A DNA stretch of 50,284 bases from Leptospirales bacterium. GTDB lineage: Bacteria; Spirochaetota; Leptospiria; Leptospirales; Leptonemataceae. The position numbers and the translations under genes were made by a program. Location of the stretch: positions 1 to 50,284 of the forward strand of contig JAIBBM010000030.1 of NCBI GenBank assembly GCA_019694685.1, given 5' to 3'. This document shows positions 33,877 to 41,830 of this stretch, piece after piece. Below the pieces are notes generated by a model. The model made no database searches, was not told the DNA's origin, and saw nothing but the letters and a program-made list of their open reading frames with translations. Positions within the stretch are counted from its first letter, which is position 1; each line of letters begins with the position of its first letter.

Positions 33877-34872
33877 TCATGCCCTGATTCTCTTTTTATG
33901 GCTGGACCTGGCTTTTCGCCCGCTCATCATTTCCCTGATTTCACGAGCGATCGCATCCGTTTGATGAAAGTAAAAAGCTTCTCGGCCGAATCTTTTGATG
34001 TTGTCAGATTGTTTCTTGATCACGCGGACATCTTGATTGAGAATCATCGAAGAAAGGGGCGCATAGATCAACCTGACGATAGGCGCTATTGGATCAAATC
34101 GAAAGGCCATGTAGGTGTAGACTCTCGTCCGGTACTCGTCTACTGGAGTGCACTGGCTCATCACGATAAAGTGCCTTTTTTCAGAGAAATAGTAATCCAC
34201 TCTAGTAGTAGAGGGCATGAGAAAGGCATCCGTGTGCTTTGCCTGGCTTCCAGCCGGGACCAGTAGTTTCCCAACCAGGCCGTCTACCTGTCGTTCGTTC
34301 AGGAATTCCGCAGTCACCGATTGGTTGTTTCGCACTATGGATAGAGTTGTATCAGAACCTTCGCGGGTGCGAAAGAGTCCAGAATGGACGAACACTGTGT
34401 GCGGAACGTCCAGGAAGTTTTCAATGCATTGGAACGCACTTCCATCGAATTCTCTTTCCATAAACCAGTTTTGCCATCGCGGGGCTGAAAACATTGGAAA
34501 CTCTGGAACCGGTCCCGGAACTTTATCTCCCAGGAAGACCCAGATGAAACCTTGACTTTCTACTGCTGGGAGACTGCGCGCCGCCGGTCGCGCGCCCGAT
34601 TCAGATTCGGCCGGGATGCGAAGGCATTTGCCATCTGCACCAAAAGTCCAGCCATGATAGCTGCATTGCAGGCCGTCTTTCTTGACTTTGCCCAGCGAAA
34701 GGGCAATGTTGCGGTGAGGACAACGATCTTCCAGACACGCCGGCTTTTCTCCCGTGCGAAATAGCACCAGAGGTTTGCCCAGAATCGTTCGCGAAACAGG
34801 TTTTGACTTAAGTTCGCGCGAAAAACATGCAATGTACCAATAGTTTTCTATTGGGCGAAATGCTTCTATCAT
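33877..34872 (-). CDS. Rieske non-haem iron oxygenase (second copy)
   Basis: 331 residues from ATG 34872, whose first base overlaps the upstream stop (ATGA); the longer ORF adds only shadow sequence. Rieske [2Fe-2S] ligands: C51, H53 (CPHRN) and C70, H73 (CSYHGW). The mononuclear iron site follows the family rule D-x2-H-x4-H with D155, H158, H163 (NFLDVPHTVFVHSG). It resembles Pao/CAO/TIC55 and vanillate-demethylase-type single-component oxygenases, which use an external ferredoxin or reductase. No dedicated reductase gene is in the operon. Substrate unknown. Confidence 0.88.
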   Translation of the reverse strand: MIEAFRPIENYWYIACFSRELKSKPVSRTILGKPLVLFRTGEKPACLEDRCPHRNIALSLGKVKKDGLQCSYHGWTFGADGKCLRIPAESESGARPAARSLPAVESQGFIWVFLGDKVPGPVPEFPMFSAPRWQNWFMEREFDGSAFQCIENFLDVPHTVFVHSGLFRTREGSDTTLSIVRNNQSVTAEFLNERQVDGLVGKLLVPAGSQAKHTDAFLMPSTTRVDYYFSEKRHFIVMSQCTPVDEYRTRVYTYMAFRFDPIAPIVRLIYAPLSSMILNQDVRVIKKQSDNIKRFGREAFYFHQTDAIAREIREMMSGRKARSSHKKRIRA

Positions 34873-37571
34873 CTCTGCTCCAGGGTCGTATAACGTCCAG
34901 CTGGCAGATCTATTTCTTGAATTTCCTGGCCACACCATTGAATGACTGCGCGGGCACTGCCTGTAACGGCAAATAGCAACCTGGTGTCCGACTGTGCGGA
35001 AAATCCATTGACCAGTCGTACTTCTCTGTGTTGCGAAATAGATGGCGATTTCAGTTCCACCGTGCTTCCGACCGCGTCTCGATTGCAGGTCCTTCCGTTT
35101 CCGTGCAAAATCAAGCCAGCCCAGGACGGTTTATTGATATCGTTTCTATAAATGATTGGCTCTCCAAATTGATCTGTGAACACGAGATCTAGATCTCCAT
35201 CGTTGTCCAGGTCCACTGCCGCCACTCCGCGCGTATTTGCGCGATGAGTAACGCCCACGTCGTCTGCGAAATCTGAAAACCGGGATCCCTGATTGATATA
35301 GATTCGATCCGCTTCATCAGGATAGATGCATGCGCCTCGAAGGTCCGCCCAGTTATCAGCGTAGGTATGAATTTCCGGAATGGAGCGTGCCAGTTTTTCG
35401 TTTAGATACCAGTAGTCCAGGCAGGTCGCATAACGTTTGTCCCATTTATTAGAGACCATTCCGTTTGCCTGCACAATGTCCAGTTTACCGTCCAGATCCA
35501 GATCTGCCATGGCTGCGCCCCATCCGAACCTATGCGGATTGAGTGCGCCACGTTGCGACGCGCGATCTTTCATGGAAAGATTTTGCGCCCCGGATGCTGT
35601 GTAGTTCATCCAGAGGAGACTTCCCTCTGCCTGCATGGGATGATGCACATTGGAAACGTATACATCGTCTGCACCGTTGCCGTCTATGTCCCCCATGCTT
35701 GCATTCATTCCCTTATATGTATCCAGGCCCAGGTCTTCAAAGAATTCTCCCTGTTGTCTGCGAAAACGTTTGCCGCCATCATTGATGTAGCAGTCGTCTC
35801 TACCAAAATCATTTGCAATGTAGATGTCCGTGAAACCATCTCTGTTCAGATCCGCAGTCCCCACGCTGAGACTCCAACGCGTTTCATCCAATCCAACGTC
35901 TGTTCTGGAAAAAGGATCCGGACCTTTTGTGCCTAGATAGAGTTCGTTCTTTCCACCGTTGTTTGCGTTGTGCCATGAATGATGCATGAAGTGGAGCATG
36001 CGTCTGTCTCCTTCATAACGCGGTTCTGGAAGTTTGAAGATATTGAGTGGAATTTTCTCTGGCAAATAGTCCGGCAGATATACAGGCAAAGTATTTGCCA
36101 CCAGCACGTCCAGTCTACCGTCTCGATTGAAGTCAAACGCATTGGCTGCAAGAGCAATCGTATGATCTTTCGTTGCTTGAGTTTCTATTTCGCGAAAGCG
36201 AACAATGCCTTCTTGCTTGATTCTGTTTTCAAACATATGACTTCTTCCGTAGCCGAATCCAACGAACAAATCCTGATCTCCGTCATTGTCGTAGTCGAAG
36301 AAAAATGCGAAAGCAGGTAAGCCGAACTTTGCCGGATCGTTTAGATATCTCTCCAGATCCGGGATGACTATTTTCTTGAATTGAAAATTCCCCTGGTTCA
36401 AGTACAACTTTCCGCGATATTCCGTCGATTTCAGACTCTGCGTAAAGAAGAGATCCGGTTTCCCGTCCAGGTCCACATCTGCGGATGCAACCGAATCACC
36501 GACTGATAAAAGCCATTTCGCAATGTGCTGAACGCGTGGATCTACCTGTTCCAGAATGTTGCTTTTTTCATACCCGATTCCGGACTGAGACGACGCGATT
36601 CTTGTGAAATGAAGGCCCGGAGGCGCGGAACCACGCACATTGGATTGTCCCGATTCATACATCGCGAATGCGGGAATGGCAAAAAAGAAAGTCAGAATAG
36701 CAGCAGGAATATGGCTTCGTAGCGCCCCACTCCACGCTCGAGTTTTCCAGGCTGCCACAACATAGCGGATGGTCGCGAGTGTGAAGGCCGCGTAAAAGAA
36801 AGTAAATAGGCTAAACTTTAAGTGGTACGCAAGGTCAAATATGGCCAGGAAAAAACCAACGAGAATTTGAGTTCGTTTATCGGGTGGACTTGTGGCTGGA
36901 TCCGTAATCATAAAGAATGTAAACAAATAAAAAGATGGAGAAGTAATTGTGCCTATGAACAGGGCACTGGCAGGTAGATGATAGCGAATGATGTAGCTAC
37001 GAATCAGAAGTTGAATGGCAAAGAATGTGAGAAAGGACAATGCCAGCCATTTCCTGCTTCCTCTGTATCCGAAAATCGTGACTCCTGCGGTAAGAATCGT
37101 AATCGACATGAGCCAGGCAGTTTCTGCGCTTCCGGTCCACTGATAGGCGGGTGCAATGCTGATCCATCCGTCTGCGAAAATCAGACTGAATACAATTGCG
37201 AATAAAGAAGGATTGTAAATGTGTCTTCCATTCAAAGTGAAGATATATTTGGAAGCGATGGCAATGAGAACGGGCAACCATATGAAATGGTATCCGGAAG
37301 AGAAGCTGAGTATAATGGTCAAAGAGAGAGTCGTGATCACTGCGGAAAGAGGAAAGATCCACTTACCCTTGAGCAACCCGCAGAAGATCACATCCAGAAG
37401 TGCCCCTGCGCTCAGGGCGACTATGATTTGCAAAGGAGTGCGAGTGAATCCAAGCACAGTGATTCCAAGAGTCAGGTAGGCTGAGAGCAGACAGAATACG
37501 GCCCAGCGAGGATCGCGCAGTCCGGGCCACGCTGGTTTTTCCCAGGTGGCGGGATTCAAGTAAAGATTCAT
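34869..37571 (-). CDS. Fusion of RnfD/NqrB-like membrane domain, FG-GAP repeats and ASPIC/UnbV domain
   Basis: 900 residues. Residues 1-300 hold about nine membrane helices with RnfD/NqrB marks: LNGRHIYNPSLFAIV (about 113-127) and FFMITDPATSPPDKRT (about 220-235). No SGAT-type flavin-attachment motif is visible. Residues 330-800 contain seven calcium-binding FG-GAP/VCBS repeats of the form DxDxDGxxDL (for example DVDLDGKPDL, DYDNDGDQDL, DFNRDGRLDV, DIDGNGADDV, DLDNDGDLDL), expected to form a beta-propeller. The end (about 815-895) is an ASPIC/UnbV domain (CNRDAVGSTVELKS..., VNGFSAQSDTRL). It lies between the two Rieske genes with ATGA overlaps on both sides. Confidence 0.87.
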   Translation of the reverse strand: MNLYLNPATWEKPAWPGLRDPRWAVFCLLSAYLTLGITVLGFTRTPLQIIVALSAGALLDVIFCGLLKGKWIFPLSAVITTLSLTIILSFSSGYHFIWLPVLIAIASKYIFTLNGRHIYNPSLFAIVFSLIFADGWISIAPAYQWTGSAETAWLMSITILTAGVTIFGYRGSRKWLALSFLTFFAIQLLIRSYIIRYHLPASALFIGTITSPSFYLFTFFMITDPATSPPDKRTQILVGFFLAIFDLAYHLKFSLFTFFYAAFTLATIRYVVAAWKTRAWSGALRSHIPAAILTFFFAIPAFAMYESGQSNVRGSAPPGLHFTRIASSQSGIGYEKSNILEQVDPRVQHIAKWLLSVGDSVASADVDLDGKPDLFFTQSLKSTEYRGKLYLNQGNFQFKKIVIPDLERYLNDPAKFGLPAFAFFFDYDNDGDQDLFVGFGYGRSHMFENRIKQEGIVRFREIETQATKDHTIALAANAFDFNRDGRLDVLVANTLPVYLPDYLPEKIPLNIFKLPEPRYEGDRRMLHFMHHSWHNANNGGKNELYLGTKGPDPFSRTDVGLDETRWSLSVGTADLNRDGFTDIYIANDFGRDDCYINDGGKRFRRQQGEFFEDLGLDTYKGMNASMGDIDGNGADDVYVSNVHHPMQAEGSLLWMNYTASGAQNLSMKDRASQRGALNPHRFGWGAAMADLDLDGKLDIVQANGMVSNKWDKRYATCLDYWYLNEKLARSIPEIHTYADNWADLRGACIYPDEADRIYINQGSRFSDFADDVGVTHRANTRGVAAVDLDNDGDLDLVFTDQFGEPIIYRNDINKPSWAGLILHGNGRTCNRDAVGSTVELKSPSISQHREVRLVNGFSAQSDTRLLFAVTGSARAVIQWCGQEIQEIDLPAGRYTTLEQR

Positions 37572-38479
37572 GCCATCGTTTCCATCTGATTGATTTGATC
37601 GCGGAACAGAGCGAGGCCTTCGCCTGTTTTCAGGTTTTCTGATCTGAATTGAACCTTTTCTAGAAGGCGCACATCGTCGCGCACAATGAAATACAAGAAA
37701 AGCCCCGACAAGAAACGATAGAGAGTAGAAGGTGCTTTCATTTTTTCGGGAAAGAAGAGCAGCGTTCTGCTGATGCTTGTGCCGTCCGGCTGTGGTCTGT
37801 GAGTAAACATCACATGGAGAGGTACGGCTCCCGCATTGGCGCGAATCACAGAGATATGACCGCCCAGAGTGTAGAATTTCGCTCTGATTTGATTGCCTGC
37901 GAAGAGCCTGGCCATGCGAAAGGATTTTGAAGCGTTCAGATCAATTTCCATATCCACCGCAATTCCAAATGGTTCTGTCTTGAAAACCGGTTGTTTGGAA
38001 AAATGAATGCCGTGAACTGAAGAGAAATGTTCAATGTCGAGTCCATTCGGCGTAAGCAGGTGAGGGTGAGCGCGTATGACGCGCGGCTTCAAAATTGTAG
38101 CATGCATCTGATCCATTTCTGGAATGCCGAATAACGGTGAAGGTCCATTGAACAACCAGATCGCTCCGTGCTTTTCCATCACCGGATAAGAAGTTGCGTT
38201 TCGTTCTCCTGTTTCGCATTTTCCATCCACTCGAAATGTCCAATGATGAAAGGCGCAGCGTATCTTTCCTTGCGTGATGCAACCGTCAGATAGATCCGCT
38301 CCGAGATGAGGACAATATGCATCCGTTGCCCCCGCGATTCCATGTTCGTTTCTAAATAGAACGACTTTGTGACGTCCCAGCTGAGCTCCCAGAATCTGGT
38401 TCTTCCGCAGTTCTCGCGAAGAGGCGATCAAATACCAGCTCTGAATCGGGCTGGTGCCCAGAAAGTTTTCTTCACGCAT
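37568..38479 (-). CDS. Rieske non-haem iron oxygenase (first copy)
   Basis: 303 residues. Rieske ligands C56, H58 (CPHLG) and C75, H78 (CAFHHW); mononuclear iron site D148, H151, H156 (LDIEHFSSVHG). The C-terminal part has a hydrophobic stretch near 265-285 (RFLSGLFLYFIV), as in membrane-associated members such as KshA-like or cholesterol-desaturase-like DAF-36 oxygenases. It is clearly divergent from the second Rieske protein in this operon, so the two probably act on different positions or intermediates. Overlaps the desaturase gene by 8 bases. Confidence 0.88.
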   Translation of the reverse strand: MREENFLGTSPIQSWYLIASSRELRKNQILGAQLGRHKVVLFRNEHGIAGATDAYCPHLGADLSDGCITQGKIRCAFHHWTFRVDGKCETGERNATSYPVMEKHGAIWLFNGPSPLFGIPEMDQMHATILKPRVIRAHPHLLTPNGLDIEHFSSVHGIHFSKQPVFKTEPFGIAVDMEIDLNASKSFRMARLFAGNQIRAKFYTLGGHISVIRANAGAVPLHVMFTHRPQPDGTSISRTLLFFPEKMKAPSTLYRFLSGLFLYFIVRDDVRLLEKVQFRSENLKTGEGLALFRDQINQMETMA

Positions 38480-39368
38480 CGCGACGAATCTCCAGTCTTC
38501 TGGGGCCTTTCCAGAATTTTAGAAAAGAGACCAAATAGGGCGGTCGATCGCGAGAAGGATCATGAAACTTCGGTAGCATGTTCCACGGAACCTGAGGGTG
38601 CTGGTGATGCGCCAGGTGCCAGTTAAAATTCAGGATCCATTTTTGATACGGGCGAGATGCTTTCAAGTTGTGCGCGCCATGGATCACATCAAGAGGAGAG
38701 CCTGCGTGCTGAATGTACTGCTGGCTGGACCAGTTGATTCCTCCTGCAACCAGAATCAACAGGTACGTCGAGGGATTTAGATTCAAACTCCAGATCAAGG
38801 CCAGATGAACAACCAACACAAAAACACACTCGAGGCGAATGCGAAGATAGAAGTGCCTGGGAACTCCGTTTACCATCGCAGATGCGCTTACTGTATTTTG
38901 AATCATTCTGCTTTTCAGAAGCGCGGGCCAGAGCAGAAGCGGGATCATAGATACAGGAACGGAAAGCCAGAAACCACCCAGATACATAAAATAGAAGAAA
39001 CCAGTTTTCTTCCAAGCTGAGTCACCAGGTTGAATGATTTCAAACATCTCCGCTTCTGTACGGTTCCTCCTGTGATGGCCAAGGTGACAGCCGCGCAGAA
39101 AAGAAAACGGACCAGGGAAGAAAGCGGATAGAATCGTTCCGGCGATGTCATTGATCCATTTGTTTTTGTGGAAGATATTGTGCTCGCATTCATGCATGAG
39201 AGAATACAGAGGTAGAGTGAGGAATGAGAAAGCGACGCCAAAAGCGACTAACGTCCATCCGGAAATGGAAGACGCAATTATCTGCCCGCCCATCCAGCCA
39301 GCGACAATCACCGAGGATAGAAATAGGTTCAGCGTGCCTGGTGGTTCGATGTTAGTTTCTATTCTCAT
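38472..39368 (-). CDS. Fatty acid desaturase family protein
   Basis: 298 residues from ATG 39368 (the ORF extends upstream to 39398 in shadow sequence). Three histidine boxes of the membrane di-iron desaturases: HECEH (about 58-62), HLGHHRR (about 97-103) and HLAHHQHP (about 252-259). Four to six hydrophobic helices sit between them. Family members desaturate or hydroxylate acyl chains, carotenoids or amines. Electron donor not encoded nearby unless the RnfD-like fusion serves. Overlaps the PAP2 gene by 17 bases and the first Rieske gene by 8. Confidence 0.9.
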   Translation of the reverse strand: MRIETNIEPPGTLNLFLSSVIVAGWMGGQIIASSISGWTLVAFGVAFSFLTLPLYSLMHECEHNIFHKNKWINDIAGTILSAFFPGPFSFLRGCHLGHHRRNRTEAEMFEIIQPGDSAWKKTGFFYFMYLGGFWLSVPVSMIPLLLWPALLKSRMIQNTVSASAMVNGVPRHFYLRIRLECVFVLVVHLALIWSLNLNPSTYLLILVAGGINWSSQQYIQHAGSPLDVIHGAHNLKASRPYQKWILNFNWHLAHHQHPQVPWNMLPKFHDPSRDRPPYLVSFLKFWKGPRRLEIRRDA

Positions 39369-39984
39369 GGAATCGCCGGCCTTCGTACAATCGCACAATC
39401 CAGATGCTCAGGGCGGCCACCGCCGCACCGCCAATTAGATCCACGATGAAATGCTGCTTCACTGTCAAAATAGATATAGCGATTCCAGCTCCCCAGATCT
39501 TCCAGCCTATTTTCCGCATGGAAAAACCGGTGCAAAGGGATGCGGCCGCGTGAATGCTCGGAAATGTGTTTCCAGGAGCATCGTTTGCGTAAAGCCAGCC
39601 GTAGAAATCTCTAAGGCCCCCTGCGTCCATGGGTAAGGGTCTTGGATAATGAGACGGAAAAAAAAAGAATCCTGCGTAGCAGAGGAAGTTCGCCAGCAGA
39701 ACACTTTTCTGGATTCGACCATACTCAGGCGCGGCGCAGACTCCTGCCGCAACAAGTAGCATAAGATAAAAGCTGAGATACAAAAAAATAGTCCACGGTA
39801 GAAACGGAATCGTCTCATCCAGAGAAATGCTCAGGTCAAATCTCGGAGACAGAGAATGGTTGATCCACATATAGAGAGGCATTGTAATGCCAATCAGCAC
39901 CACTGTGGTGGCAACGCGGCCGATAAACGAATGATTCCAGTTTTCGAGCACAGTCGATTCTAGTCGACCCGGACACCTGGTCAT
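39352..39984 (-). CDS. PAP2-superfamily membrane phosphatase/transferase
   Basis: About 210 residues with five or six membrane helices. Phosphatase motifs C2 (GNTFPSIHAAAS) and C3 (KQHFIVDLIGG) are clear; the first motif KxxxxxxRP is not obvious, as in the Aur1/inositolphosphotransferase-like branch. ATG 39984 avoids overlap with the divergent NUDIX gene; ATG 40020 is the alternative. First gene of the eleven-gene minus-strand run; its promoter must lie within or just before the NUDIX coding region. Confidence 0.85.
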   Translation of the reverse strand: MTRCPGRLESTVLENWNHSFIGRVATTVVLIGITMPLYMWINHSLSPRFDLSISLDETIPFLPWTIFLYLSFYLMLLVAAGVCAAPEYGRIQKSVLLANFLCYAGFFFFPSHYPRPLPMDAGGLRDFYGWLYANDAPGNTFPSIHAAASLCTGFSMRKIGWKIWGAGIAISILTVKQHFIVDLIGGAAVAALSIWIVRLYEGRRFHENRN

Positions 39985-39997
39985 TCCTTTTTGTTCT

Positions 39998-40426
39998 GTG
40001 GTTGCAGTCGCGATTTGCATTCTTATTTCCGAGCCAGGATTCCTTTGCCAGTTGCGCGATGACGTGCCTGGAATTCGCTGTCCAGGTCAATGGGGTCTTT
40101 TCGGAGGACACATCGAAGAAGGCGAAGATGCTCGTACTGCAGTTGAGCGTGAATTGATGGAAGAAATTTGCCTGGATGCGAAGTCGTTTGAATATCTGGG
40201 AGAATTTCCGGACGAAGGAGTGATTCGTCATGTATTCGTTCATACTGTTGAAACTCTCTCCGGCTTGATTCTAAAAGAAGGTTGGGACATGGCAGTGCTC
40301 ACGCGGGAGCAACTAGAGTCAGGTTTCGCGTTCAGCGAAAAGGCGGGCATGATTCGCCCGGTTGCAGAGCCTGTTCGCCTGATCTTTCGTCAGTTTTTTC
40401 AAACCAGGGCTCAGAAAACCGGTTGA
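39998..40426 (+). CDS. NUDIX hydrolase
   Basis: 142 residues, GTG start at 39998; no ATG in frame upstream. The NUDIX box Gx5Ex7REUxEExGU is present: GGHIEEGEDARTAVERELMEEICL spans about residues 36-59 with the metal-binding glutamates of REL MEE in place. Such enzymes cleave nucleoside diphosphates linked to another moiety; the substrate is not predictable. Divergent from the PAP2 gene with at most 13 bases between starts. The next gene follows 30 bases downstream. Confidence 0.87.
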   Translation: MVAVAICILISEPGFLCQLRDDVPGIRCPGQWGLFGGHIEEGEDARTAVERELMEEICLDAKSFEYLGEFPDEGVIRHVFVHTVETLSGLILKEGWDMAVLTREQLESGFAFSEKAGMIRPVAEPVRLIFRQFFQTRAQKTG

Positions 40427-40435
40427 TGACAAGCG

Positions 40436-40456
40436 GCGCAGATGGAGAATCTGCGC
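40436..40456 (+). promoter_or_regulatory. Hairpin holding the Shine-Dalgarno sequence of the 40457 gene
   Basis: GCGCAGAT (40436-40443) pairs perfectly with ATCTGCGC (40449-40456), leaving GGAGA in the loop. The loop is a good Shine-Dalgarno sequence, and the ATG at 40457 is the next base after the stem. Folding would present or hide the site, so it may regulate translation. Confidence 0.5.
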
Positions 40457-41344
40457 ATGCGTTTTTCCTTTCAGTACACCGCCATTACCTGCGATGCGGA
40501 CCTTGATTCTACTCGCCTTCGCGTAAAACAAGGGCTTCGTACTTTTGAAATTTCGATCCACGAAATCGCGCACATTTACTTTCATTTGATGCCTCCTGGG
40601 GATTTTAATGAACTCATCGTTTCCAGGAAAAATGCTGCCGGCAAAGTGAAAAACTTTCGCTTCTATTCCAACGCGAATGATCCAGGACTTCTCTCTCTTA
40701 CAGAGGAGCTCGTGAAGCTCAAACCAGGTGCCGACTTACGCGGAATGGACAGGAAGGAAGCGTTTGCTCACATGAAGGCGGTGGATACAGCCCGTTATGC
40801 GCTCTTCGCGGTTCCGATCATCGTGAGTTTAGTCGTGGCGTGCATGCTCAGCCCGATGCTGATTCATGGACTGGATAAAGGATCTTCCAATCTATCAGCA
40901 GAAGACCTCGTGGCGGGAAAGATGCCCGAATCTAGAAATGTAAACCTCAAGGGAATTGCACTTTCGGATGGAATGAAGGAAACAACGACTCGCAAGGGAA
41001 CAAAGACGGTGCGCATGTTCTTTCCGGTTGTGACTACGGATTGGAAAGAAGGAGATCCTGTGCATATCCTGGTGGAAACAGGGGACCTCACGGATGATCA
41101 ACTCAACGCGGTTCTTGCTTCGCCAGAGTTCAAAGGAGTCTTGCGAAATGTTTTCTGGGAAGGACCTTCTTCCAAACAACTCAAGTTCTTTCAGGAAAAT
41201 TACAATACACGATTCGCAGAAAAGGTGTACCTTGTGGAGCTGGGTCAACCTTCGGATCTGTTCATGTTCTTGATTGTGATGGGGATCAGCGTTGTGATGC
41301 TGGTTGGAGTAACCATCTACATGAAAAAGAAAATGGCCGCCTGA
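40457..41344 (+). CDS. Membrane protein of unknown function
   Basis: 295 residues from ATG 40457; ATG 40442, five codons upstream, is possible but lies inside the hairpin stem. A cytoplasmic N-terminal domain of about 110 residues (beta strands, DSTRLRVKQGLRTFEISIHEI, in part) precedes TM1 (about 117-140). A soluble extracytoplasmic part (about 145-265) follows, then TM2 (about 268-288) and a KKKMAA tail. No family recognised. The stop codon lies in the loop of the downstream terminator hairpin. Confidence 0.7.
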   Translation: MRFSFQYTAITCDADLDSTRLRVKQGLRTFEISIHEIAHIYFHLMPPGDFNELIVSRKNAAGKVKNFRFYSNANDPGLLSLTEELVKLKPGADLRGMDRKEAFAHMKAVDTARYALFAVPIIVSLVVACMLSPMLIHGLDKGSSNLSAEDLVAGKMPESRNVNLKGIALSDGMKETTTRKGTKTVRMFFPVVTTDWKEGDPVHILVETGDLTDDQLNAVLASPEFKGVLRNVFWEGPSSKQLKFFQENYNTRFAEKVYLVELGQPSDLFMFLIVMGISVVMLVGVTIYMKKKMAA

Positions 41345-41387
41345 ATAGGCGGCCTTTCCTCAAAGTGAATTCGGAAGAACCGAATTC
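41335..41387. terminator. Bidirectional terminator region with two hairpins
   Basis: Hairpin 1: GGCCGCC (41335-41341) and GGCGGCC (41348-41354), loop TGAATA, followed by TTTCCTC on the plus strand and, reading the minus strand, by ATTTTCTTTTTC. Hairpin 2: GAATTCGG (41367-41374) and CCGAATTC (41380-41387). It separates the convergent membrane-protein and RRM genes and should stop transcription both ways. Confidence 0.7.
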
Positions 41388-41395
41388 AAAAAGAA

Positions 41396-41665
41396 TCAAT
41401 AACGGTCGCGGCCGCCTCTGTTTTCCTGTGGTTTTGCCTGGCTTACTGCGAGCTGACGTCCGTCCATCTCGCGGCCGTTGAGGCCGGAGATTGCTGCCTG
41501 ACCGTCTTTGAGGCTTGCCATTTCAACAAATCCGAAACCGCGTGAACGGCCTGTGTCGCGATCAGTGATGATCTTGGTTGAGATCACGGAGCCTTGCGCC
41601 GCGAATTCGTCGTGAAGTGCGTCCTCTGTGATGGAGAAGGGAAGGTTTCCTACAAAAAGTTTCAT
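41396..41665 (-). CDS. RRM-domain RNA-binding protein
   Basis: 89-residue single RRM protein like the glycine-rich Rbp proteins of cyanobacteria and many other bacteria. RNP2 is LFVGNL (3-8) and RNP1 is RGFGFVEM (42-49); the tail is short and Gly/Arg rich (NRGGRDRY). Probably binds mRNA in stress or cold adaptation. AAGGA precedes the ATG. A long leader of about 110 bases separates it from a strong promoter. Confidence 0.93.
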   Translation of the reverse strand: MKLFVGNLPFSITEDALHDEFAAQGSVISTKIITDRDTGRSRGFGFVEMASLKDGQAAISGLNGREMDGRQLAVSQAKPQENRGGRDRY

Positions 41666-41784
41666 ACTATGGTCCTTAAATCAAATTACACTTTTACTTT
41701 TCATTTCACTGCAAATCGAACTGAAAAGACTTGTGAGGACTTAAAGACGAGAATGGGGAGAGAAGAAAGGCTGGTGTTGAAGCC

Positions 41785-41812
41785 AATAGAATCCTGAGGT
41801 CGCGACTGTCAA
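41785..41812 (-). promoter_or_regulatory. Sigma70-like promoter of the RRM gene
   Basis: On the minus strand, TTGACA (41812-41807, perfect) is followed by 16 bases and TCTATT (41790-41785). Transcription would start near 41778, leaving a leader of about 113 bases. The leader holds no other gene. It contains T-rich and A-rich blocks but no strong hairpin that I can see. Confidence 0.6.
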
Positions 41813-41830
41813 CAAGAAATTCCAAATAGC

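Noticed and set aside
39985..40020. Upstream ATG 40020 for the PAP2 gene
   Set aside because: It would overlap the NUDIX start by 23 bases head to head and adds only polar residues; kept as an alternative, not as the call.
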